Shown here: positions 1-8,744 of the stretch, piece after piece
Position numbering within the stretch: position 1 is the first letter of the stretch
How the letters are laid out: the number at the start of each line of letters is the position of its first letter
From: Psychrosphaera haliotis
GTDB lineage: Bacteria; Pseudomonadota; Gammaproteobacteria; Enterobacterales; Alteromonadaceae
NCBI RefSeq assembly: GCF_039523615.1
Contig: NZ_BAAAFQ010000007.1
Location: forward strand, 186,001 to 250,000
Length of the DNA stretch: 64,000 nt
Reading direction: 5' to 3'
Made by a program: the position numbers and the translations under genes
Notes under the pieces: model-generated
The model's input: only the letters and a program-made list of their open reading frames with translations
Told to the model about the DNA's origin: nothing
Databases searched by the model: none

Positions 1-57
1 TTGATACGGCTCAACGCCTGCTAAGGCTAACAATCCTAGTGATTTCTTTTCTGCCAT
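1..57 (-). CDS. dksA: DksA, N-terminal fragment (runs off the left edge)
   Basis: Only the first 19 codons are in the window. They read MAEKKSLGLLALAGVEPYQ, and the LA-AGVEPYQ stretch matches the N terminus of the RNA polymerase-binding stringent-response factor DksA. A clear AGGAGA ribosome-binding site lies just before the ATG. The gene follows sfsA in the same direction, the usual sfsA-dksA order in Gammaproteobacteria. The coiled coil and zinc finger lie outside the window, so the call rests on the N terminus and the synteny. Confidence 0.85.
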   Translation of the reverse strand, partial: MAEKKSLGLLALAGVEPYQ

Positions 58-149
58 GCGTTGTTTTTCTCCTAAAATTCAACCGGTTAGCGCACAATTT
101 GTTGTTTTTGTATTAGCAACCAGTGTCTAATGCCAAAAAACGGCGGCTA

Positions 150-178
150 CATATAGCAAAATTAACACTGTTTGACAA
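150..178 (-). promoter_or_regulatory. Probable sigma-70 promoter of dksA
   Basis: On the minus strand a TTGTCA -35 box (173-178) and a TATATG -10 box (150-155) are separated by exactly 17 nt. They lie in the gap between the sfsA stop and the dksA start, so dksA can be transcribed independently of sfsA, leaving a leader of roughly 85 nt. This is a sequence match only. Confidence 0.6.
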
Positions 179-190
179 CTAAAATCCAGA

Positions 191-898
191 TTAATGTTCA
201 AATTGGCTGGTGTGGGTTACAAAAGTTTGATGCGCGTCTATATGGGTATGCAATACTAAAATTTCTACCCCTTTTTGCACCGCTTCATCAATTAAATTTC
301 CATATTTACTATCAACATGTCTGGCTACGGTTACTTTTTTAATACCGGTATGCTGGACTAAAAAAACCAAAACGGCTCTATGTCCTTGATCTACCATCTC
401 TATTAATTCGCGAACGTGCTTTTGACCACGTGTTGTTTTGGCATCAGGGAATGCGCCAAGACCATTTTGCTCATTTAATAATAAAGTGGTGGATTTAACT
501 TCAACATAACAGTAATTACGTTCGTCAGGGCAATTTGGTTCGCTTAGTAAAATATCAATGCGACTATTCTCTTCGCCATACTTTACTTCCGTTTGTAATT
601 TTTTGTAGCCCGCGAGTTCAGGAACTTTATTTGTTTCAATGGCGTCTTTTACTATTGAGTTTGCCGCAATGGTATTCACACCAATAAAGTGCCCATGTTG
701 GTTCACTGTTTTTTCTAGCGTGTGAGCGTACTTACGTTTAGCGTTATCGCTGGTACTGAAAAAAGCATCAAAACCAGCATCCGCACAGCCAGTCATTGCG
801 CCAGTATTAGGGCAATAAATCGTAAATTCTTTTCCGTTTTGTTCAACATCCACTAAAAAGCGTTTGTAACGTTTTAAAATAGTAGCGCTTTTAAGCAT
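191..898 (-). CDS. sfsA: SfsA, DNA/RNA nuclease family protein
   Basis: The product (235 aa from the chosen start) matches SfsA along its length: RYKRFLVDVE near the N terminus, then CPNTGAMTGC, KRKYAHTLE, SRIDILL, YVEVKSTTL, FPDAKTTRGQKHVREL and GVEILV. SfsA, the sugar fermentation stimulation protein of E. coli, has a PD-(D/E)xK-like nuclease fold; the D and ExK elements are visible in SRIDILL and VEVKS. I chose the ATG at 898 because homology begins there; an in-frame TTG at 913 would add five residues. The start overlaps the end of the DUF808 gene by 8 nt, suggesting translational coupling. Its physiological role is poorly defined. Confidence 0.93.
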   Translation of the reverse strand: MLKSATILKRYKRFLVDVEQNGKEFTIYCPNTGAMTGCADAGFDAFFSTSDNAKRKYAHTLEKTVNQHGHFIGVNTIAANSIVKDAIETNKVPELAGYKKLQTEVKYGEENSRIDILLSEPNCPDERNYCYVEVKSTTLLLNEQNGLGAFPDAKTTRGQKHVRELIEMVDQGHRAVLVFLVQHTGIKKVTVARHVDSKYGNLIDEAVQKGVEILVLHTHIDAHQTFVTHTSQFEH

Positions 899-1838
899 GC
901 TGTTTTTTCCCAAACGGCAAGGTATGAATAATGCCTGCCACTATTAAGCCAGCAACAATTCCGTAAAGGCCGTCCAATAATACACTGGTAATCGTCACTA
1001 TAATTGAAGGCAAGCTTAAGTCGGTAGCAAGGAAGTTGAGTACAACTTCGCTAATGTGATGTACAAAGCCAATATTGTGAGTAAGCATGCCGCCGCCAAC
1101 AAGAAACATGGCCACTAAACCTATAACACTGAGGCTTTTCATTAGTTTTGGTGCAAAGGATAACAAGCCCGAACCAAATAAATTTAATATTTTGCTACCA
1201 ACGCCTTTATCTTCTAATTGTTTCCAATAAAGGCCAACGTCGTCTAACCGAACGATAACAGCGACTAAACCATAAACACCGACTGTCATTGCAAAAGCGA
1301 TAAATGACAGAGCGACAATTTGATTGACCATAGTTGCGCCAGCAAAACTGCCCAAAGCAATAATGATAATTTCAGCAGAAAGAACGAAGTCTGTGCGGAT
1401 CGCCCCTTTGATTTTTTTTTGCTCAAAATTGAGTAACTCTTCAGGGCTTTGTTTTACTTTTTGTAATAGGGCTTGGTGATGTTGTTCTTTCTCATCACTT
1501 TTTGATTGAAAGGTTTCTATTATTTTTTCTGCGCCTTCAAAACACAAAAACAGACCACCGAGCACAAGCAAGGGAACAATTAACCAAGGCAAAAATGCAC
1601 TAATGAGCAGCGCGGCGGGCACCAATATGGTTTTATTTAGCAAACTCCCTTTGGCAACGGCCCAAACAACGGGAAGCTCTCGATTGGCTTTAACGCCACT
1701 AACCTGTTCCGCGTTTACCGCTAAGTCATCGCCCAATACCCCTGCGGTCTTTTTAGCGGCGACTTTTGACATTGCAGCTACATCGTCGAGCAACAAAGCA
1801 ATATCGTCAAAGAGTGCGAAAAAACTGGCAGAAGGCAT
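891..1838 (-). CDS. DUF808 (YedI-type) inner-membrane protein
   Basis: This 315-aa integral membrane protein starts MPSASFFALFDDIALLLDD and continues with AAKKTAGVLGDDLAVNA and FEGAEKI, all hallmarks of the DUF808/YedI family. Hydrophobic segments lie at about 65-100, 150-200, 235-255 and 280-305. A GGAG ribosome-binding site precedes the ATG. It is divergent from pepB and is the first gene of a unit running into sfsA. The function of the family is not established; the call is a family assignment only. Confidence 0.88.
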   Translation of the reverse strand: MPSASFFALFDDIALLLDDVAAMSKVAAKKTAGVLGDDLAVNAEQVSGVKANRELPVVWAVAKGSLLNKTILVPAALLISAFLPWLIVPLLVLGGLFLCFEGAEKIIETFQSKSDEKEQHHQALLQKVKQSPEELLNFEQKKIKGAIRTDFVLSAEIIIIALGSFAGATMVNQIVALSFIAFAMTVGVYGLVAVIVRLDDVGLYWKQLEDKGVGSKILNLFGSGLLSFAPKLMKSLSVIGLVAMFLVGGGMLTHNIGFVHHISEVVLNFLATDLSLPSIIVTITSVLLDGLYGIVAGLIVAGIIHTLPFGKKQHA

Positions 1839-1983
1839 AACAAACTCCGGTTGGTATTATTTAATCCATAAAAAACCATTATTAAAGATTATTGATCAGG
1901 TTGCTACATAAGAATTAAAACAATGATCAACTTTGTCTATTTACTTGTTTGTTAAAAAATAAGTCCCATATTGAACTGACGAA

Positions 1984-1999
1984 AGAGAATTAGTTCTCT
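1984..1999. promoter_or_regulatory. Short palindrome upstream of pepB (possible operator)
   Basis: AGAGAA-TTAG-TTCTCT is a perfect 6-bp inverted repeat in the 200-bp space between the divergent DUF808 and pepB genes, about 40 nt before the pepB ATG. It could be an operator or a weak hairpin in the pepB leader. I do not recognise it as the site of a named regulator. Confidence 0.3.
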
Positions 2000-2039
2000 A
2001 TGATTGATAGATAATTTTTATAAAGATGAGATAGGCGTT

Positions 2040-3326
2040 ATGACAAAATTACTGAATGTACAAATTTCTAAAAATGCAGCACCAGAAGGTTGGGGCGATG
2101 ATAATCAGTTGAGTATAACTGCCGACGGTTTCACTATTCACATTGGTGACTTGTCTTTAGAAGCTTCTTTACCTCTTATTCAGTCGGTAGCTCGTAAAAT
2201 TCAAGGCATGGGCGTAAACCAAGTTAATGTTCAAGGCGACTGGGATGTTGAACAACAGTGGAGTTTTTACCTTGGTTTAGTCACTGCAAAAGGTGGTCAA
2301 TCGGTTGCTTGGTTAGCAAACGACAGCAAAGAGTTAGATGCTCGAAAAAAATCCTACGACTGGACTCGCGAGATGACTAACTTACCGCCTGCGGATTTAT
2401 ATCCAGAAGCGCTAGCGAATCAAGCGATTAAATTTATTAAAGAGTTAGGCGGCGACGCTGTGTCTCACTCACTTGTAGTAGGTGATGACTTACTTGAAGC
2501 CGGCTGGATTGGTATTCATTCAGTTGGACGTGCAAGTAGTTTTGCTCCAGCATTACTAAGCTTAGACTATAACCCTACTGGCGATGAGTCTGCACCAATT
2601 GAATATGCATTGGTTGGTAAAGGCATTACTTTCGACAGCGGTGGTTATTCAATTAAATCATCTGAAGGCATGTTAGCAATGAAATGCGACATGGGTGGCG
2701 CTGCAACGGTAACAGGCGCATTAGGTTTAGCTATTATGCGAGGCTTAAACAAACGTGTTCGTTTAATTTTATGCTGTGCAGAAAACATGATTGCAGGCAA
2801 TGCTTATCGTTTAGGTGATGTCATTACTTATAAAAATGGCACTAGTGTTGAGATTGTAAATACCGACGCTGAAGGCCGATTAGTATTGGCAGATGGTCTA
2901 TTGCACGCAACAGAAATTGGTGCAAAACAAATTATTGATGCCGCAACATTAACAGGCGCAGCAATGATGGCTGTTGGTAGTGATTACAATGCAATGTTCG
3001 CGTTAGACGATGCAATGGCAGACCGCGGATTAGCTGCGGCATCAAAAGAGTTTGAAGGCGCATGGCGTTTACCACTAACTAAAGCGCATCAAAATAATTG
3101 CCCGTCAGCGTACGCTGATACAGCAAATAGTCGTCCTCAAAAGGGTGGTGGTATGGGTGGAGCATCTAATGCAGCAGGCTTTTTATCGCGATTTGTTAAT
3201 GAAGAAGGCAGCAACTGGTTGCACATCGACTTAGCTGGCGCATTTAACAATAACGCCACCGGAAAATATGCAGCGGGCGCTACGGCAATGGGCGTTCGTA
3301 CAATTGCTAACCTGTTAGCAGAATAG
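2040..3326 (+). CDS. pepB: Aminopeptidase PepB (M17 leucyl aminopeptidase family)
   Basis: A cytosolic metallo-aminopeptidase of 428 aa (E. coli PepB is 427). Diagnostic M17 motifs are present: VGKGITFDSGGYSIK with its metal-binding Lys and Asp, KCDMGGAATV, and NTDAEGRLVLADGL, followed by DAATLTGA. It resembles PepB more than PepA through the short N-terminal domain and residues such as LDYNPTGDE. I chose the ATG at 2040; an in-frame TTG at 2004 would add 12 residues with no homology. It likely trims N-terminal residues from peptides using two divalent metal ions. Confidence 0.93.
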   Translation: MTKLLNVQISKNAAPEGWGDDNQLSITADGFTIHIGDLSLEASLPLIQSVARKIQGMGVNQVNVQGDWDVEQQWSFYLGLVTAKGGQSVAWLANDSKELDARKKSYDWTREMTNLPPADLYPEALANQAIKFIKELGGDAVSHSLVVGDDLLEAGWIGIHSVGRASSFAPALLSLDYNPTGDESAPIEYALVGKGITFDSGGYSIKSSEGMLAMKCDMGGAATVTGALGLAIMRGLNKRVRLILCCAENMIAGNAYRLGDVITYKNGTSVEIVNTDAEGRLVLADGLLHATEIGAKQIIDAATLTGAAMMAVGSDYNAMFALDDAMADRGLAAASKEFEGAWRLPLTKAHQNNCPSAYADTANSRPQKGGGMGGASNAAGFLSRFVNEEGSNWLHIDLAGAFNNNATGKYAAGATAMGVRTIANLLAE

Positions 3327-3395
3327 ATTTTTAGTTAACGAGGCTGTTAAACCGTGCGTTAAAACCAGTCACTAAAATTAAAAATGACAAATAAA

Positions 3396-3432
3396 AAGGC
3401 CGGCGCTCTAATTAACTTAGATTGCCGGCCTT
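3396..3432 (-). terminator. Rho-independent terminator of glcB
   Basis: A perfect 9-bp inverted repeat AAGGCCGGC/GCCGGCCTT surrounds a 19-nt loop. Read on the minus strand it is followed by a T-rich run (TTTAT), so it serves glcB. On the plus strand no T tract follows, so it would terminate pepB only weakly. Confidence 0.75.
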
Positions 3433-3466
3433 CCCATTGGGGGACGTAAAGCGCAGATCTTAACTC

Positions 3467-5695
3467 TTAATTCTGCAATGAAGCCTTTTTCGCTAATCTA
3501 GCGGCATGCAACAATGGCTCTGTATAACCACTTGGTTGATCTTTACCTTTAAGCACAAGATCAAGAGCGGCATTAAAAGCGATAGAATTGTCAAAGTCAG
3601 GGCCCATTGGCTCGTATCCTTCAACATCTACGTTTTGTTGATCAACAATCGCAGCCATTTTTTTCATCACCACAACAATGCGTTGCTCACTGCACAAACC
3701 ATGAGTTAGCCAGTTGGCCATGTGTTGTGACGAAATACGACAAGTTGCTCTATCTTCCATCAATCCAACATTATTAATGTCAGGTACTTTAGAACAACCA
3801 ATGCCAGCATCTACCCAACGAACCACATAACCTAAAATGCCTTGGGCGTTATTATCCAGTTCATGATTTACTTTCCCTGGTGTTAATGGCTCGTCTTTGC
3901 TTAACAATGGAATGGCTAAAATGCTTTCTAAACGTTTCGCTTCGTCGGCTAACAATTCACTTTCACTGCTTTGTGCAATTAAACTGTCTTGAATCGAAGG
4001 AACAGATACTTGATGGTAATGAAGCGCATGCAAAGTCGCAGCTGTTGGAGATGGAACCCAAGCGGTATTTGCGCCTGCTTGTGGATGACCAATTTTAGCC
4101 TCCATCATGTCCGCCATGTTATCTGGGATTGGCCACATGCCTTTACCAATTTGTGCTTTACCTAAAAAGCCACTATTCAAACCGCTGGCTACATTTGACT
4201 CTTCGTATGAAGAAATCCAAGGCATTGTTTTAAGAATGGCTTTTGGCATGAACGGACCAGCTAACATACTGGTGTGAATTTCATCGCCGGTACGGTCTAA
4301 AAAGCCAGTATTAATAAATACCACGCGTTCTTTTGCTTCTTTAATACAAGCTCTAAGGTTAACCGATGTACGTCGTTCTTCATCCATAATACCCATTTTT
4401 AGAGTATAGCGGTCAAGACCAAGTGCATCTTCAACAGCATCAAATAACTGTTGCGTAAAGGCGACTTCTTCAGGTCCGTGCATTTTAGGCTTAACAATAT
4501 ATATGGAGCCTTTTTGGCTATTCTTTATTGTTGCCGTTGCGGGCTTTTGAACATCAATTTTACCAATCGCAGCGGTAATAATACCGTCTAGAATACCTTC
4601 TGGTACGTCTTCACCATTAAATTGTATTACCGGGTTTGTCATTAGGTGACCAACGTTTCGAACAAACATTAGCGCGCGGCCAGACAAACTATGCTGAAAA
4701 CCATCTTTGCTGATGAACTCAATGTCACCGTTCATTTTACGTTGGAAAACTTGTCCATTTTTTGAGATGTCTTCTGTCAATTCACCAGACATTAGTCCAA
4801 GCCAATTTTTATAAACGGCAATCTTGTCTTCAGCGTCTACTGCGGCAACAGAATCTTCACAATCCATAATAGTGGTTAGTGCAGACTCTACCAATACGTC
4901 TTTGATAAAGGCCTTGTCAGTTTTACCAACCGGGTGATCTGCATCTATTTGTACAATTAAGTGCAAGTTGTTGTGAGCTAGCACTATGCCCGTTGGTTGG
5001 TCTGATTTGCCTTGGTAACCAACAAACTGAGATGGTTCTGCAAGATATGATGTTTCACCATTCTCAAGAGTGACTACCAGTTGTTCATTCTCAACGTTAA
5101 AGCGACTTATGTTTGTCCAGCAATCATTGATTGGGCAGTGTGTATTTAGAAGCGTTCGAGCATACTGAATAACTAAGTCACCGCGAACTGGATTATAGGC
5201 TTTGCCTTTTTCAGCTCCGTTTTCTTCACTGATAACGTCAGTACCATAAAGTGCATCGTATAAACTGCCCCAGCGAGCGTTTACTGCATTAAGTGCATAA
5301 CGGGCATTCATTACCGGAACAACCAACTGTGGGCCAGCCATGGTGGCTATTTCATCGTCTACGTTTGTTGATTCGATTTTAAAAGGCGCTGGTGGGTTAA
5401 CAAGGTAATTAATGTCTTGTAAAAATGACTTATAAGAAGCAACGTCTGTAGAGCCAGCATTTAAATGGTATTCATTTATTTGGGCTTGAAGAGCAGAGCG
5501 CTTCTCTAATAGTTGTTTATTTACCGGAATAAACCGTTCAAAAATACTTTCGACCTCACGCCAAAATACTTCTTGCGGTAACTGGATTTGTGGTAATACA
5601 GATGAGTTTACAAAATCGTAAAAACCAGCATCTATTGTAAGCTGATTTACCTGTACGTCTTTATTGTTCAATTCTTTACGCAATGTGTTTGGCAT
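3467..5695 (-). CDS. glcB: Malate synthase G
   Basis: Condenses glyoxylate with acetyl-CoA to malate, the second step of the glyoxylate shunt. The 742-aa length is close to E. coli GlcB (723), and identity runs through AGPQLVVPVMNARYALNA, LFVRNVGHLM-type sequence, IYIVKPKMHGPEEVAF, KMGIMDEERRTS, GANTAWVPSPTAATLHALHY and LMEDRATCRISSQH. The Arg of the VRNVGH segment and the Asp of LMEDRA match the catalytic residues described for the family. The N terminus is some 20 residues longer than in E. coli. It lies downstream of a LysR gene and is paired with isocitrate lyase across it, so both shunt enzymes sit in one locus. Confidence 0.97.
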   Translation of the reverse strand: MPNTLRKELNNKDVQVNQLTIDAGFYDFVNSSVLPQIQLPQEVFWREVESIFERFIPVNKQLLEKRSALQAQINEYHLNAGSTDVASYKSFLQDINYLVNPPAPFKIESTNVDDEIATMAGPQLVVPVMNARYALNAVNARWGSLYDALYGTDVISEENGAEKGKAYNPVRGDLVIQYARTLLNTHCPINDCWTNISRFNVENEQLVVTLENGETSYLAEPSQFVGYQGKSDQPTGIVLAHNNLHLIVQIDADHPVGKTDKAFIKDVLVESALTTIMDCEDSVAAVDAEDKIAVYKNWLGLMSGELTEDISKNGQVFQRKMNGDIEFISKDGFQHSLSGRALMFVRNVGHLMTNPVIQFNGEDVPEGILDGIITAAIGKIDVQKPATATIKNSQKGSIYIVKPKMHGPEEVAFTQQLFDAVEDALGLDRYTLKMGIMDEERRTSVNLRACIKEAKERVVFINTGFLDRTGDEIHTSMLAGPFMPKAILKTMPWISSYEESNVASGLNSGFLGKAQIGKGMWPIPDNMADMMEAKIGHPQAGANTAWVPSPTAATLHALHYHQVSVPSIQDSLIAQSSESELLADEAKRLESILAIPLLSKDEPLTPGKVNHELDNNAQGILGYVVRWVDAGIGCSKVPDINNVGLMEDRATCRISSQHMANWLTHGLCSEQRIVVVMKKMAAIVDQQNVDVEGYEPMGPDFDNSIAFNAALDLVLKGKDQPSGYTEPLLHAARLAKKASLQN

Positions 5696-5805
5696 AACTG
5701 ACTCGCATTTGTTTTAAAAAAGTTAGCGCGGTAATTCTAGATCCGAACCCTTATATAAAAATACCTTTGGTTTTATATGTTCGCCATAAGTATTGTGAAT
5801 AGTAG

Positions 5806-6738
5806 TTACTCAGCGCCAACATCAACAATTAATCGACGTAACCAAACGTGACCAGCATCATGGTGTAACAAGGGCGACCATGCCATTTTTAATGCTATCG
5901 GAGGGATGTCAAAAGGAGGCTCCATAGTCACAGTGTCTGGGTTATCAGCATAAAGCTCTGCAGCCTTAGTAGGTAATGTCGCAATTAGGCCTTGTTCTTT
6001 AGCTAGCCACATTGCCATATGGTAGTGTCTGGTGAATACGCTAATATCGCGCTTTTTACCAAACTTTGACAGCTCATTGTCAACCCAGCCAAGCTTTTGA
6101 ACCTCATTAGGATCAATGCCTACACCTACGCCAAAGCCAGTTTTACTCACCCAAACATGTTTGTGTTGTAAATAAGTATCTAAATCGAGGTTTGGCAAGC
6201 AAGGGTGCTTAGCATTAACCATGCATGAGAAGGTATCGTACCAAATGACTTTCTGATGAAATGACAGTGGTAGATCATCAAATCGGTTGATGGCCATATC
6301 AACTTTTCCTAGTTCAACATCGTGAAAGCTAACGTCCGAAGGCGTAACAATATCAAGGGTTACACCAGGGGCACGACTTCTTAATTTACCTAATACGCGT
6401 GCCAATAAAGTGGTCTCTGCATAGTCACTTGCCATTATTCTAAAGGTTCTGTTTGATTCTAACGGATCAAAATTCTTTTCTTTTTGAAGTGTTTCTTCCA
6501 GTTTTGAAAGAATACTACGGATTACAGGCTGTAATTCTAAAGCACGTGCAGTTGGTACCATTCCCTCTGAAGTTCTTATTAATATTGGGTCGGAGAAGAG
6601 TTCTCGTAATCTTTTTAAGCCATTGCTCATAGCTGGTTGAGTAATTGATAGCTTATCTGCAGCTCTTGTTACGTTTTTTTCTCGTAATAATACATCTAGA
6701 TATACTAAAAGGTTGAGGTCGATCTTACTAATATTCAT
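5806..6738 (-). CDS. LysR-family regulator, probable glyoxylate-shunt regulator
   Basis: This 310-aa protein starts with a typical LysR helix-turn-helix (DLNLLVYLDVLLREKNVTRAA and TQPAMSNGLKRLRELF split across residues 7-50), followed by a substrate-binding domain from about residue 90. The sequence resembles the NodD/NahR-like branch. It lies between glcB (same strand, downstream) and aceA (divergent), and two TTCATGAA palindromes fall in its upstream region, the first touching its own start codon. Control of aceA, glcB and itself is inferred from position; the effector is unknown. Confidence 0.88.
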   Translation of the reverse strand: MNISKIDLNLLVYLDVLLREKNVTRAADKLSITQPAMSNGLKRLRELFSDPILIRTSEGMVPTARALELQPVIRSILSKLEETLQKEKNFDPLESNRTFRIMASDYAETTLLARVLGKLRSRAPGVTLDIVTPSDVSFHDVELGKVDMAINRFDDLPLSFHQKVIWYDTFSCMVNAKHPCLPNLDLDTYLQHKHVWVSKTGFGVGVGIDPNEVQKLGWVDNELSKFGKKRDISVFTRHYHMAMWLAKEQGLIATLPTKAAELYADNPDTVTMEPPFDIPPIALKMAWSPLLHHDAGHVWLRRLIVDVGAE

Positions 6739-6827
6739 TTCATGAATTCCATGTATCGAAATTATTTATTTCATGAATCCTAGTCGAATGGCATAGAGTT
6801 GTCAGCAGAAAAATTCATGGAGATACA
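6739..6827. promoter_or_regulatory. LysR/aceA divergent control region with TTCATGAA palindromes
   Basis: The palindrome TTCATGAA occurs at 6739-6746 and 6770-6777, 31 bp apart, each followed by TCC or TTCC. A related TTCATGGA lies at 6814-6821. A possible aceA promoter, TTGTCA (6799-6804) and GATACA (6822-6827) with 17-nt spacing, would place the third copy between its -35 and -10 boxes. LysR proteins often bind such spaced dyads in divergent regions, so these are candidate operator sites. The -10 box is a weak match. Confidence 0.45.
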
Positions 6828-6876
6828 AATTAGTCTCTCCAACTAATAATAAATGATGTGAATAGAGGAAGTGCAT

Positions 6877-8472
6877 ATGTCTGCATATACTAACGAAATA
6901 GAACTATTGAATGCAATTAAAGCGCGTCACGGTGAAAGCTGGGCTGCGATTGAGCCAGAGTATGCAGCAAGAATGCGAGCGCAGAATAAATTCAAAACGG
7001 GCTTAGACATTGCTCAATATACTGCTGAGATCATGCGTAAAGACATGGGCGACTACGACCGTGACTCTTCACAGTACACTCAGTCTTTAGGTTGCTGGCA
7101 TGGTTTTATTGGCCAACAAAAAATGATTTCTATCAAAAAGCACTTCCAAACTACTGAGAAAAAATACTTATACTTGTCAGGTTGGATGGTTGCGGCACTT
7201 CGCTCTGAGTTTGGTCCACTACCTGACCAGTCAATGCACGAGAAAACATCTGTAGCATCTTTAATTGCTGAGCTTTATACATTTTTACGTCAAGCAGATG
7301 CACGTGAGCTAGGCGGTTTATTCCGTCAACTAGACGATGCCCGTGAAGCTGGCGATGAAGTACAAGCGCAAAAAGTACAAAACGAAATCGACAACCACCA
7401 AACACACGTTGTTCCAATTATTGCTGACATTGATGCTGGTTTTGGTAATGCAGAAGCAACGTACTTAATGGCTAAACAAATGATTGAAGCCGGTGCTTGT
7501 GCCATTCAAATTGAAAACCAAGTTTCTGACGAAAAACAATGTGGTCACCAAGACGGTAAAGTAACGGTTCCTCACGAAGACTTCTTAGCAAAAATTCGTG
7601 CTGTTCGTTACGCTTTCCTTGAACTAGGCATTGATGACGGTGTTATTGTTGCTCGTACGGATTCATTAGGTGCTGGCTTAACTAAACAAATCGCGGTAAC
7701 TCGTGAGCCTGGAGATTTAGGCGACCAGTACAACAGCTTCTTAGATTGTGAAGAAGTGGCACCACAAGATTTAAACAACGGTGACTTAGTACTTAACCGT
7801 GAAGGCAAGCTATTACGTCCTAAGCGTTTACCTTCAAACTTATTCCAGTTCCGCGCTGGTACAGGTGAAGATCGCTGTGTTCTAGACTGTATTACATCAT
7901 TGCAAAACGGTGCTGACTTACTGTGGATTGAAACGGAAAAGCCACACATTGGCCAAATTGGTGCCATGGTTGACCGCATTCGTGAAGTGGTTCCAAATGC
8001 GAAACTCGTTTACAACAACAGCCCAAGCTTTAACTGGACGCTTAACTTCCGTCAGCAAGTATTTGATGCATGGTTAGAAGAAGGTAAAGACGTATCAGCT
8101 TATGTTCGTGACGAGTTAATGGCTGAAGTTTATGATAGTACTGAATTAGCACAAGAAGCGGATTCACGTATTCGTACTTTCCAAGCTGACTCTGCGCAAC
8201 AAGCGGGTATATTCCACCACTTAATCACGCTTCCAACTTACCATACTGCTGCATTGTCTACAGACAACTTAGCAAAAGAGTACTTTGGTGATGCGGGCAT
8301 GTTAGGTTATGTAGAAGGCGTTCAACGTAAAGAAATTCGCCAAGGTATTGCGTGTGTTAAACACCAAAACATGGCTGGTTCTGATATGGGCGATGATCAT
8401 AAAGAATACTTTGCTGGCGAAGCAGCGCTTAAAGCTGGCGGTAAAGACAATACGATGAACCAGTTTGGTTAA
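6877..8472 (+). CDS. aceA: Isocitrate lyase (long form)
   Basis: Cleaves isocitrate to glyoxylate and succinate, bypassing the CO2-losing steps of the TCA cycle. The 531-aa length matches the long subfamily of Pseudomonas and Colwellia, not the 434-aa E. coli enzyme. The active-site loop reads KQCGHQDGKVTVPHEDF, with the catalytic Cys of the (K)xCGH signature; IIADIDAGFGNAEATY supplies metal ligands, and VIVARTDSLGAGL and NNSPSFNW complete the barrel. An AGAGGAA ribosome-binding site supports the ATG at 6877 rather than the GTG two codons earlier. A terminator follows, so the gene is probably monocistronic. Confidence 0.97.
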   Translation: MSAYTNEIELLNAIKARHGESWAAIEPEYAARMRAQNKFKTGLDIAQYTAEIMRKDMGDYDRDSSQYTQSLGCWHGFIGQQKMISIKKHFQTTEKKYLYLSGWMVAALRSEFGPLPDQSMHEKTSVASLIAELYTFLRQADARELGGLFRQLDDAREAGDEVQAQKVQNEIDNHQTHVVPIIADIDAGFGNAEATYLMAKQMIEAGACAIQIENQVSDEKQCGHQDGKVTVPHEDFLAKIRAVRYAFLELGIDDGVIVARTDSLGAGLTKQIAVTREPGDLGDQYNSFLDCEEVAPQDLNNGDLVLNREGKLLRPKRLPSNLFQFRAGTGEDRCVLDCITSLQNGADLLWIETEKPHIGQIGAMVDRIREVVPNAKLVYNNSPSFNWTLNFRQQVFDAWLEEGKDVSAYVRDELMAEVYDSTELAQEADSRIRTFQADSAQQAGIFHHLITLPTYHTAALSTDNLAKEYFGDAGMLGYVEGVQRKEIRQGIACVKHQNMAGSDMGDDHKEYFAGEAALKAGGKDNTMNQFG

Positions 8473-8523
8473 TTGTTGGTGAAGAACCAGCAATCACCAT
8501 AACTGAGCGGTAAGTTCAAAATT

Positions 8524-8583
8524 TCCAAAGTTATCCTTTCTTTGGATACAAAGCGCCTGTTAGCAATAACGGGCGTTTTTTTA
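8524..8583 (+). terminator. Double hairpin terminator of aceA
   Basis: A first hairpin TCCAAAG/CTTTGGA (8524-8530, 8540-8546) is followed by a GC-rich stem CGCCTGTT/AACGGGCG (8554-8561, 8568-8575, one G-T pair) with a 6-nt loop and a run of eight T. The second element is a standard intrinsic terminator. Confidence 0.8.
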
Positions 8584-8633
8584 TTTTCGTTTAACTGTTT
8601 TTTAGTTTACCCGCTGAAACTTATACAACTGAA

Positions 8634-8744
8634 GTTGAAATTGGATTTTAGATTGTTTGTTCAATTGTCATGAAGTTTAAGTTGAGATTGAAATTGGAGG
8701 GAGATTAAAATTGAAGTGAGATTGTTTGGTTCAATTGTCATCAA
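8634..8744. repeat. Degenerate direct repeats upstream of the OlsF-like gene
   Basis: The 237-bp gap from the aceA terminator to the next gene holds an imperfect duplication. GTTGAAATTGG (8634-8644) and GATTGAAATTGG (8686-8697) each precede a nearly identical 25-26 nt block, at 8650-8674 and 8719-8744, of the form AGATTGTTTG(G)TTCAATTGTC followed by ATSAA. A third, weaker relative of the block lies at about 8752-8777. No reading frame spans them. Each copy ends in a (T/C)TGTCAT heptamer. Confidence 0.7.

Noticed and set aside
1603..1911. A 102-codon plus-strand frame antisense to the DUF808 gene
   Set aside because: It lies opposite a well-supported membrane protein gene and has low-complexity Ser/Ala/Thr content typical of antisense frames.
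7608..7979. A 123-codon minus-strand frame inside aceA
   Set aside because: It is the complement of highly conserved aceA sequence; no start signal or recognisable domain.
8650..8744. The TTGTCAT motifs at 8665 and 8735 as a complete Pho box
   Set aside because: Position 11 bp after 8665 matches the half-site at only 2 of 7 bases. The canonical paired arrangement is absent there, so only the 8735-8790 segment is retained as a weak candidate.
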